Part shown: positions 50,120 through 58,103 of the stretch, piece by piece
How positions within the stretch are numbered: position 1 is the stretch's first letter
How the letters are laid out: the number at the start of each line of letters is the position of its first letter
DNA from: JACCXM01 sp046328335
Lineage (GTDB): Bacteria; Chloroflexota; Chloroflexia; Thermomicrobiales; UBA6265
Direction of reading: 5' to 3'
NCBI GenBank assembly: GCA_046328335.1
Contig: JAXLWU010000006.1
Location: 1 to 64,000, forward strand
DNA length: 64,000 nucleotides
Translations under genes and position numbers: made by a program
Notes under the pieces: generated by a model
Database searches by the model: none
Told to the model about the DNA's origin: nothing
The model's input: only the letters and a program-made list of their open reading frames with translations

Positions 50120-53100
50120 ATGCGGGGGAACGAGGGAAAGGGGGAACGGGGGAAAGAAGAACGCCAGCCAACCCCCGACTCGCGCGTCTCGACTTCTCGA
50201 CTCTGCGCCTCCTCGCCTCGTGCGTCCGACTACGTCGAGCTTCACCTGCACACGGCCTTCTCCTTCCTCGATGGCGCCTCCCTGCCGGAAGAGATCGTTG
50301 GCCGCGCCGCCGATCTGGGATACACGGCGCTGGCAATCACCGATCACGACGGCCTGCACGGCGCGATGGAGTTCGCACGGGCCGCCCGCGCCACGGGTAT
50401 CGCCCCGATCACCGGGGTCGAACTGACCCTTACCGATGACTCCCATCTCACCCTGCTCGCGGAAACTGGCGCGGGCTACCGCAACCTCTGCCGCCTCATC
50501 ACCGCTGCCTACGCCGGTCCCAACCTTCCAACGCCGCGGGATGACGAAGATGCCCTCTCCTTCACTCCGCCGCGTCCCGTCTGGAAACAGGATGAGGCGC
50601 GGCCACCACGCCTCGACCCCGCGCTCCTCGCCACGCATGCCGAAGGCGTGATCCTGCTCACCGGTTGCCGACGCGGCGCGCTCTCCCGGCTAGTCGATGC
50701 CGGGGCCTGGCAGGAAGCGCGCCGCCTGCTTGATCGTTACGTCGCGTGGTTTGGTGTGGCCAACGTCGCCGTCGAACTCCAGCACAACCTGGTCTTTGGC
50801 GACACCAACCGTATCGCCGCCCTCTCCCGGCTGGCCGAAGACACAGGTCTTCCCACGGTCGCCACCGGCAACGTCCACTATCACCGCCCGGAACGACACC
50901 GCCTGCAGGATGTGCTCGTCGCTATTCGCCATCGCACCACGCTCGATGGCTGTCACCGTGGGCGCCTGCCGAACGCGCAGTTCGCCCTCCGCCACCCGGC
51001 GGAGGCCGCCGCGCGGTTCGCCGCGTATCCGGAAGCGATCCGCACCAGCCGTGTTCTCGCCGAGCGCTGCGCCGCGTTCGATCTCACCCGCGATCTCGCG
51101 TATCTCTTCCCCCGCTACCCGACCCCTCCCGGACAAACCCCGGACGATGTCCTGACCGATATCTGCCGCGCGGAACTCCACCGCCGCTATGACGAGGGCG
51201 ATCTCGCCACCGCGTCCTCCCGGCTGGAGGAAGAACTGCAACTCATCATCCGCCACGGTCTTTCCGGCTTCTTCCTTCTCTATCGCGATCTGCTGGAACT
51301 GGCACGTGAAGTCTCGATCGAAGTCCGCGGTGTCGATGGTTACGCCGCCACCCTTCCCCCCGGTCGCGGCCGTGGCTCCTCCGTCGGCTCGATCGTCTGC
51401 TACCTGATCGGGCTCTCCCACGTCGATCCCCTGGCCCACAACCTGATGCTCGGCCGCTTCATCAACGACGAGATGAGTTCGATTCCCGATATCGATCTCG
51501 ACTTTCCTCGCGAGATCCGGGAACAACTCATCCTCCGCGTCTACGAGCGCTTCGGCGCCGATCATGCCGCCCTGGTGTGCGCCTTCCCCACCTACCGTCT
51601 CCGCTCCGCGGTGCGCGATGTGGGCAAAGCGCTCGGTATCCCCGCCGCCGATCTCGACCGCATCGCCAAACTGAGCGAGCCACGCCAGGCCGGCGATCTG
51701 GCGCTGGAACTGGAACGCATCCCGGAGTACGCGGCGCGGCGCCACGCCCCCCCCTGGTGTCATCTCATCGATCTCGCCAAGGAATTAGCCGGTTTCCCCC
51801 GCCATGTCTCTCAGCACTCCGGGGGGATGATCATCTCCTCCGCGCCGCTGGTCGATCTGGTGCCGGTCCAGCCGGCTGCCATGGAAGGGCGCTATCTCTG
51901 CCAGTGGGACAAGGATTCCTGCGACGACGCCGGATTCATCAAGATCGATTTTCTGGCGCTGGGCATGCTCTCGCTCGTCGAGGAAGCGCTGCAACTGATT
52001 CCCGCCAACGGCAAAGATCCGGTCGATCTCAGCCGGATCGATTTCACCGATCCCGCCGTCTACGACATGATCTGCTCCGGTGACACCATCGGCACCTTCC
52101 AGATCGAGAGCCGCGCCCAGATTCAGACCCTGCTCCGCACCCAGCCGCGTTGTCTCGAAGACCTCGTCGTCCAGGTGGCCATCGTCCGGCCTGGTCCGAT
52201 CATCGGCGGCGCCGTCAATCCCTACGTCCGGCAGCGAGAGCAGGCGCGCCGTGGCGTTGCCACGCCGCCGGTCTACGATCATCCCTTCCTGGAACCGGTG
52301 CTACGCGAGACGCTGGGAGTCGTGCTCTACCAGGAGCAGGTGCTCGGCGTCTCGATGGCGCTGGCGGGGTTCAGCGCCGGTCAAGCCGATCAACTGCGCC
52401 GGGCGATGACCCGCAAACGCTCACGCGAGGCAATGAATCGGCTCTGGACGCAATTTCGCGATGGCGCGCTCGCGCGTGGTGTCGACCAGGCGACTGCGGA
52501 GACGGTCTTTCGCAAACTGACCGGTTTTGCCGAATATGGTTTCCCCAAGAGCCACGCCGCTGCCTTCGCCGTCCTTGCGTATCAATCGTCGTGGCTCAAG
52601 CACTACTATCCATCCGAATTCCTCTGCGCCCTCCTCAATAACCAGCCGATGGGGTTCTATCCACCCCACGTCCTGACCAACGACGCCCGCCGTCATCAGG
52701 TGCGCGTCTTGCCGCCCGATTTCAATCTCAGTGACGTGAAGTGCGCCGTGTCCGGCAACGCGGTCCGGATCGGATTGGGATATGTCGCGGAGGTCGGCGA
52801 GGATGTCGCCACCCGCCTCGTCGCCGACCGCGCGGCCAACGGTCCCTTTGCGTCACTCGCCGATGTCGTGCGACGCGTGCCCCTCCGCATCGAGGCCGCG
52901 GAGAATCTGGTCGCCGTCGGTGCCGCGGACAATTTCGGGCTCGGCCGCCGCGAAGCCCTCTGGCAACTCGGGCTCTTCCTCCCGGCGCGCGGTTTCGGGG
53001 GCAAAAACGGCAAGACGCCCGGCCGCCAACTCCCCATGCCGCTTCCGGTCGCGCAGGACATGGTCGAACTGCCACCGATGGGGCCGTGGGAGCAGATGGC

Positions 53101-53599
53101 AGGCGATTACGCGATGATGGGACTCTCGCCACGCTATCACCCGTTGGGATTGCTCCGCCCACGCCTGCCCCGCGCAATCCGCACGACCGCCGAGATCCCC
53201 ACGATCCCCGATGGCGCCCGCATTCAGGTTGCCGGTCTTGTTGTCTGTCGCCAGCGTCCCGGCACCGCCAAGGGGATTACCTTCCTCCTCCTGGAGGACG
53301 AACACGGGTTGCTCAATGTCATCGTCTTCCCGGATCTCTACAGCGAGCACCGCCACGTCGTGCGCGGCGAGCCATTCCTGGTGATCAAGGGAGTGCTGCA
53401 ACAGCGCAACAACACGATCAATCTGGTGGCGGAACGAATCTGGCCCCTCTCGGAGGCCCGTTCCCATTTCCAGGCGCCAACTGACCCGGGAGACCCCTCC
53501 CTGGTCACCATCGACGTCACCGCCCGCCAGAGCGACGATGCCGACACCGGTCTCGATCACGTCCGTCAGATCGCCCCGGCCTCGCACAACTACCGCTGA
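50120..53599 (+). CDS. dnaE2: Error-prone DNA polymerase III alpha subunit DnaE2 (ImuC)
   Basis: This second C-family polymerase (1159 residues) carries out SOS-induced translesion synthesis with ImuB. The PHP domain begins at about 38 (YVELHLHTAFSFLDG). The palm has SSIPDIDLDFPREIREQLI with GRGRGSSVGSIVCYL before it, then QHSGGMIISSAPLVDLVPVQPA and FPKSHAAAFAVLAYQSSWLKHYYP, typical of DnaE2. An OB-fold and a short tail end the protein. ATG 50120 is the only start before PHP. The first 35 residues are encoded by purine-rich repeats and are not conserved. Confidence 0.95.
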   Translation: MRGNEGKGERGKEERQPTPDSRVSTSRLCASSPRASDYVELHLHTAFSFLDGASLPEEIVGRAADLGYTALAITDHDGLHGAMEFARAARATGIAPITGVELTLTDDSHLTLLAETGAGYRNLCRLITAAYAGPNLPTPRDDEDALSFTPPRPVWKQDEARPPRLDPALLATHAEGVILLTGCRRGALSRLVDAGAWQEARRLLDRYVAWFGVANVAVELQHNLVFGDTNRIAALSRLAEDTGLPTVATGNVHYHRPERHRLQDVLVAIRHRTTLDGCHRGRLPNAQFALRHPAEAAARFAAYPEAIRTSRVLAERCAAFDLTRDLAYLFPRYPTPPGQTPDDVLTDICRAELHRRYDEGDLATASSRLEEELQLIIRHGLSGFFLLYRDLLELAREVSIEVRGVDGYAATLPPGRGRGSSVGSIVCYLIGLSHVDPLAHNLMLGRFINDEMSSIPDIDLDFPREIREQLILRVYERFGADHAALVCAFPTYRLRSAVRDVGKALGIPAADLDRIAKLSEPRQAGDLALELERIPEYAARRHAPPWCHLIDLAKELAGFPRHVSQHSGGMIISSAPLVDLVPVQPAAMEGRYLCQWDKDSCDDAGFIKIDFLALGMLSLVEEALQLIPANGKDPVDLSRIDFTDPAVYDMICSGDTIGTFQIESRAQIQTLLRTQPRCLEDLVVQVAIVRPGPIIGGAVNPYVRQREQARRGVATPPVYDHPFLEPVLRETLGVVLYQEQVLGVSMALAGFSAGQADQLRRAMTRKRSREAMNRLWTQFRDGALARGVDQATAETVFRKLTGFAEYGFPKSHAAAFAVLAYQSSWLKHYYPSEFLCALLNNQPMGFYPPHVLTNDARRHQVRVLPPDFNLSDVKCAVSGNAVRIGLGYVAEVGEDVATRLVADRAANGPFASLADVVRRVPLRIEAAENLVAVGAADNFGLGRREALWQLGLFLPARGFGGKNGKTPGRQLPMPLPVAQDMVELPPMGPWEQMAGDYAMMGLSPRYHPLGLLRPRLPRAIRTTAEIPTIPDGARIQVAGLVVCRQRPGTAKGITFLLLEDEHGLLNVIVFPDLYSEHRHVVRGEPFLVIKGVLQQRNNTINLVAERIWPLSEARSHFQAPTDPGDPSLVTIDVTARQSDDADTGLDHVRQIAPASHNYR
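50124..50160 (+). repeat. Purine-rich imperfect repeat at the dnaE2 start
   Basis: GGGGGAACG occurs at 50124-50132 and 50140-50148 with GAGGGAAAG between, followed by GGGGAAAGAAG. The tract encodes the charged N-terminal tail of DnaE2. Confidence 0.6.
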
Positions 53600-53681
53600 C
53601 ATCGAAAGCGTGGCATTTAACCAAGACGTGATACGCTCCGGCGAGAAACTCAAACAATAACGGGACAGACAAGGGGTCAAG

Positions 53682-55025
53682 ATGCCAACAAATGTGATCG
53701 ATGACCTGCAACGGCACGTTCAGGCCCAGATCATTACGCGATCTCATCCAACATACCAGCAGGCGCGCCGCGTCTGGAACAAGATGATCGACCGTCAGCC
53801 GCTAATGATCGTGCAACCGCAAACCGCGCAGGAAGTTGTAGTCGCCATCGGCTTTGCCCGCGAAAACGACCTGCCGCTCTCCGTCAAAGGAGGCGGCCAT
53901 GGCGTCGCCGGTCTAGCGGTCTGTGACGACGGAATGGTCATCGACCTCAGTCGAATGCATGCGGTAAGCGTCGATCCGCTTGCCGAGACTGCTACCGTCC
54001 AGGGTGGCGCCAGACTGCGATCGCTCGACACAGGCTCTCAAGCTCATGGACTCGCAACAACAGCAGGGATTTACCGGGAGACTGGGGTCGCCGGACTCGC
54101 ACTCGGCGGCGGCGTAGGCCTCCTGATGCGTGATTTTGGGCTGACTTGTGACAACCTGCTCTCAGCCGAAGTGGTGACCGCCGATGGGCATATTGTCGAA
54201 GCGAGCAACAATGACAACACGGATCTGTTCTGGGCGCTCCGTGGAGGCGGCGGTAACTTTGGTGTCGTCACGCGCATGAACTTCCGGCTCCACCCACTCA
54301 CACAAGTGATAGGCGGGCGGATCGACTACAAGTTTGAAGACGCCCAAACGCTCTCACGAGTCTATCAAGACGTCATGTCCAACGCTCCGAACGGACTGCA
54401 GGCTTATTTCTCATTCGGCATCGATCCGAAGGGTGCAAAAAGCGCATCGATTACATTGTGTGACGTTCGCTCACATCTCGAGGTAGAGGACATCCTTGGC
54501 CAGTTTCGGACCCCTTGCCAGCCCGTCTGGGAACACGTTGGAAAAATCCCTTACCTCCAAATGCAACAACACTGGGACGATTCATTTCCCAACGGAATGC
54601 TGAGGTACTGGAAATCCAGTTTCCTCGCAACAATATCGGACGACATCATGGATGTCTGTCACGATATGATCTCGCGCCAATCGCTTCCGAATTGCCACAT
54701 TGATATTGAACCGATGGGCGGCGTTATCGCACGAATCCCTCCTTACGCCACAGCGTTCGCAGACCGCGACGCGGCGTCCACCCTCCTCATTGCAACTGGA
54801 TGGACCGATGCTGCCGAAACTGACACTCGTATTTCCTGGGCTCGCGAAACTTGGCAGGCAATTCAACCATTTACGAAGCCATCCGCATACGTCAACTATC
54901 TCGACCAGGGAGATGAAAATCGCACTGAAGCGGTTTATGGCCCGAACTATCCACGCCTCGTCGAAGTGAAACGACGGTACGATCCTGACAACGTATTCCG
55001 CTTCAACGCAAACATTCGACCGTGA
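53682..55025 (+). CDS. FAD-binding oxidoreductase with BBE domain
   Basis: The 447-residue enzyme has a PCMH-type FAD domain (PQTAQEVVVAIGFARENDLPLSVKGGGHGVAGLAVCDDGMVIDLSRM; RETGVAGLALGGGVGLLMRDFGLTCDNLLSAEVVTADG; FWALRGGGGNFGVVTRM) and a C-terminal berberine-bridge segment (YGPNYPRLVEVKRRYDPDNVFRFNANI). The His in GGGHGVAG is where such enzymes bind FAD covalently. Substrates in the family include sugars and small alcohols. Base use is more A/T-rich than the neighbours, which hints at transfer. It has its own TGA-TACGCT promoter-like site at 53629-53637. Confidence 0.9.
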   Translation: MPTNVIDDLQRHVQAQIITRSHPTYQQARRVWNKMIDRQPLMIVQPQTAQEVVVAIGFARENDLPLSVKGGGHGVAGLAVCDDGMVIDLSRMHAVSVDPLAETATVQGGARLRSLDTGSQAHGLATTAGIYRETGVAGLALGGGVGLLMRDFGLTCDNLLSAEVVTADGHIVEASNNDNTDLFWALRGGGGNFGVVTRMNFRLHPLTQVIGGRIDYKFEDAQTLSRVYQDVMSNAPNGLQAYFSFGIDPKGAKSASITLCDVRSHLEVEDILGQFRTPCQPVWEHVGKIPYLQMQQHWDDSFPNGMLRYWKSSFLATISDDIMDVCHDMISRQSLPNCHIDIEPMGGVIARIPPYATAFADRDAASTLLIATGWTDAAETDTRISWARETWQAIQPFTKPSAYVNYLDQGDENRTEAVYGPNYPRLVEVKRRYDPDNVFRFNANIRP

Positions 55026-55187
55026 TTGCATACCATCCGAGCATCCCCGCAACTGCTGGCCGGCTCCGCTCCAAGATTCTCATGGTCAGATGAACCAGCG
55101 GTTCACGCCGAAGGGAGATCCACCGTCATCGCTGCAATTCTCCTGCTTGGATCGAGTATTCAGATACGTTCAGTCTCCACTTGCTGA

Positions 55188-55820
55188 TCAGAACAACGAC
55201 ATCTGCGCGGGAGGCTCCTGATCCTCGGGTCCTTCGTCTCGCCGGTTTGCCACCTCGGCGAGGAATCGAGGAAGTCGGCCGAAGTCCTCCTCGATCGTCG
55301 CCCGCAGCGCCTGCTGATGCAGCGCCGCCGCCGGGTGATACATCGGGACGATCAGGCGACGGCCGACTTGCTTCGGCTGCCCGTGAATCCGCGAAATCCG
55401 CTCCCCGGGAAACCATTGCGCCATCGAAAACCGGCCGAGCGTCACGATCACGTCGGGATCGATCACCTCGATCTGCCGTTCCAGCCATGGCACACAAGCC
55501 GCGATTTCATCCGGAAGCGGGTCCCGGTTCCCCGGCGGCCGTGATTTCACGATGTTATTGATGAAGACCTCACTCCGCGTCAAACCCGCCTTCGCCAGCA
55601 GTTCTTCCAGAAACTTGCCGGCGGCGCCCACGAACGGCCGACCCTGCTGGTCTTCGTTCCAGCCCGGCGCTTCGCCAATCAGCATCACCCGCGCATCCGG
55701 CGGTCCCTCTCCGGGCACGGACTGCGTCCGCGTGCGGTGCAACTCGCAGCGCGTGCACACCTTGATCCCTGCCGCGATCTCCGCCAGCGCGTTCGCCTTT
55801 TCCTCAACCGTCAGCGTCAC
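55188..55820 (-). CDS. Family 4 uracil-DNA glycosylase with a changed Fe-S ligand
   Basis: The 210-residue protein removes uracil from DNA. Motif A is GEAPGWNEDQQG (49-60) and motif B YHPAAAL (161-167), both typical of family 4. Four Cys normally hold a 4Fe-4S cluster. Here C22, C25 and C109 are present, but the usual Cys of VKCRPP is Ser93 (NNIVKSRPPGNRDP). The C-terminal tail ends QMSLF, which looks like a clamp-binding motif. Its ATG overlaps the exo-UvrC stop by ATGA, so the two are one operon. Confidence 0.92.
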   Translation of the reverse strand: MTLTVEEKANALAEIAAGIKVCTRCELHRTRTQSVPGEGPPDARVMLIGEAPGWNEDQQGRPFVGAAGKFLEELLAKAGLTRSEVFINNIVKSRPPGNRDPLPDEIAACVPWLERQIEVIDPDVIVTLGRFSMAQWFPGERISRIHGQPKQVGRRLIVPMYHPAAALHQQALRATIEEDFGRLPRFLAEVANRRDEGPEDQEPPAQMSLF

Positions 55821-57973
55821 GATGACCCCACCTGATTCGACGTTCCGTCCGAGCCGACCCTCTCGGTAAGCACCAGATCACCATCCATTGCCGCCTCACT
55901 CTCCGCGATCAGGGTGTCTTCGGACGCCACCGCCAGATCGTCCCAGTCCGTTTGGATCGCGTCGCGCCCTTTCCGCCACAGATCGAAATCGAGATCGCCT
56001 TGCGCGGCGGTCATCACCCTGCCGCCAATCGCGCGCCACTCCGGTTCCGCGAGCGGATCGAAGCGGACGAGCGCCGGATGCCCCTCGTGCTTGCCGAGCC
56101 ATGAACTCAGGATGTGCATATCGTCAACCGAGTCGTGGTCCGGCGGCCGAAGCCCGCGCGCTCGGTACCGCCGCCAACTCTGCTCGAGTCGGCTCGCGAC
56201 ATCGTCCACGCCGTCCTCAGCCGTGAATCGCAATTGCGCCCACAACTGGCCGCCCGTAATCAGCAAGGCTTCTCGGGCCGATTGGTCGCGGGATGGCAGA
56301 ACCAGGACGAGCCAATGCTGCTCCGTCGATTCCCGCAATCGCCGCTGGGCCACCGTCAATGCCAACGAGGACTGAACGTCACGACGTACCCGTGCCGCGC
56401 GTTCAAAATCGAGTTGTGCGGCGGCGCTCTCGAGAGATTTCCAGAGAATCTCCAGCAGAGCCTGATCGCGGCCATCGATATAGTCGATCACTCCCCGCAC
56501 CAGCGATAGATATTCGTCGCGGTTCGCTCGGCCGACACATGGCCCCAGGCATCGGCCAAGATCGAGTTCCAGACAGGGAGAGCCATACGATCGAGCGTCG
56601 CGGAACGAGCGGGTACACGTTCGCAGCGGCACCGCCCGATTGATCAGATCGACTGTCTTCCGCGCGGTCGCCGCGTTTCGAAACGGTCCGAAGTAGCGTG
56701 CCCCGTCGTCTTTTCGGGCTTTCGCCAGGCTGATCCGCGGCCATGCATTGCCAATGTCGACACGGATGAAGGGGTACTGCTCGTGCGATCGCAGCGCGGT
56801 GTTGTAGCGAGGCTGGTAGCGCCGGATCAATTGCGATTCCAGGAGAAGCGCTTCCAGTTCCGAACCAACGACCTCGGTCTGGATGCGGGAGAGCGATTCG
56901 ATCAAACCATCCATTTTCCGTGTGTAGCCCAGTGGCTGCGAGAAGTACGATCCGACCCGGTCGCGGAGATTTTTCGCCTTGCCGACGTAGACAACCCGAT
57001 CCGCCGCGTCCCGCATCAGGTACACGCCGGGTGCGCGGGGAACATCTTTCAGGAGGGAACGATCGACGACCGAGTGCGCGCGCGGCATCCGTTCCCGTGG
57101 GCGCCTAGTTACCGGCCGGACGATCGTCTTCAGATCTTCGTACGATCGAAATCCGGCTTGTTGCGCCTGATCGATCAAAGTGGTGGCCACCATCCCTGTC
57201 AACAGGGCGTCTCGCCCCGCCCGGTGCTGCCCGCGCGAACCGGGGTTCAGGCCGAGTTTTTCCGCCACCGACTGCAGCGTCGGCCGCCGCAGACTGGGAA
57301 TCAGCCTGGACGCCAGTGCCAACGTGTCGAGCCGCTCGTTGACTAGTGGCGGGCGGCCGACACGCTTCAATTCTTCATTGATGAACGCGAGATCGAAATC
57401 GATGTTGTGGCCGACGACAACAACGTCTTCGAGGAGATCGACCAGAGTCCCAGCAACGTCGCCGAACGCGGGCGCATCCTTCACCATCTCGTCATCGATA
57501 CCAGTCAACTTCACGATATAGGCTGGAATGCGCCGACCGGGCTGGCAGAACGAAACCCACGGTTGCTGATGCGAACCGCCGCTGAAGCGAACAACGGCAA
57601 TCTCGATGATCCGCTGCCGGCTCGCCTGGAGTCCCGTCGTCTCGACATCGACCACCGTGAACTCTGACAGCAGCGACTGGAGCGAATCCGTCCCCGCCGA
57701 CTTGAGCAACCAGGCGCCATCCGCCCGCAGGGAGAGGTTCTCGCTGTGGCTCAAAACGTTCCGGAGCAACGGCCGCCAAAGGAGTGGAGAGCCGGCACTG
57801 CCAAAGACATGGTTGATCAGCAGATCCTCGGGAGCGCTACCGCCGTTCTGGACGACAAACTCCTCGGCCCTCGCCGCAAGGAGTGCGAACGGTTCGCCCT
57901 CGTTCGCGGGCGGGTGCGGCAAGACGGCGTCGGCGCCAGATTCGAAGGTCTCCATCACATCGCGACCCGTCAA
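55817..57973 (-). CDS. DEDDh exonuclease fused to UvrC N-terminal domains
   Basis: The 718-residue protein has three parts. The first 100 residues are helical with no known match. The DnaQ-like exonuclease (about 105-275) has an intact DEDDh set: D109 and E111 in VVDVETTG, D192 in GHNIDFD, and H250 and D255 in QHRAGRD. The UvrC-like part has GIY-YIG (GVY 316-318, YVG 329-331), the Cys-rich segment RTCTRSF ... CLELDLGRCLGPC, and a UVR motif at about 515-540. The UvrC C-terminal RNase H-like nuclease is absent, as in Cho. A similar fusion is known in mycobacteria. The start is uncertain (TTG 57973, GTG or ATG near 57955). Confidence 0.88.
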   Translation of the reverse strand: MTGRDVMETFESGADAVLPHPPANEGEPFALLAARAEEFVVQNGGSAPEDLLINHVFGSAGSPLLWRPLLRNVLSHSENLSLRADGAWLLKSAGTDSLQSLLSEFTVVDVETTGLQASRQRIIEIAVVRFSGGSHQQPWVSFCQPGRRIPAYIVKLTGIDDEMVKDAPAFGDVAGTLVDLLEDVVVVGHNIDFDLAFINEELKRVGRPPLVNERLDTLALASRLIPSLRRPTLQSVAEKLGLNPGSRGQHRAGRDALLTGMVATTLIDQAQQAGFRSYEDLKTIVRPVTRRPRERMPRAHSVVDRSLLKDVPRAPGVYLMRDAADRVVYVGKAKNLRDRVGSYFSQPLGYTRKMDGLIESLSRIQTEVVGSELEALLLESQLIRRYQPRYNTALRSHEQYPFIRVDIGNAWPRISLAKARKDDGARYFGPFRNAATARKTVDLINRAVPLRTCTRSFRDARSYGSPCLELDLGRCLGPCVGRANRDEYLSLVRGVIDYIDGRDQALLEILWKSLESAAAQLDFERAARVRRDVQSSLALTVAQRRLRESTEQHWLVLVLPSRDQSAREALLITGGQLWAQLRFTAEDGVDDVASRLEQSWRRYRARGLRPPDHDSVDDMHILSSWLGKHEGHPALVRFDPLAEPEWRAIGGRVMTAAQGDLDFDLWRKGRDAIQTDWDDLAVASEDTLIAESEAAMDGDLVLTERVGSDGTSNQVGSS

Positions 57974-58007
57974 ATCCCCGTTCGAAGAATCCGAATAGAT
58001 GGGGCTA

Positions 58008-58016
58008 TGCTAGACT
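58008..58016 (+). promoter_or_regulatory. Extended -10 promoter for ligA
   Basis: TGC-TAGACT lies 88 bases before the ligA ATG. The -35 region lies within the start of the divergent exo-UvrC gene and has no good hexamer. Confidence 0.5.
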
Positions 58017-58103
58017 CCAGCGTACGGACACCCGCGGCCCCGGTGCACGTAGGTTAGCAGTCAGCTTCGCGCTTTGCCGGTCCCCTTCAAGGAGCGATGG
58101 TCC

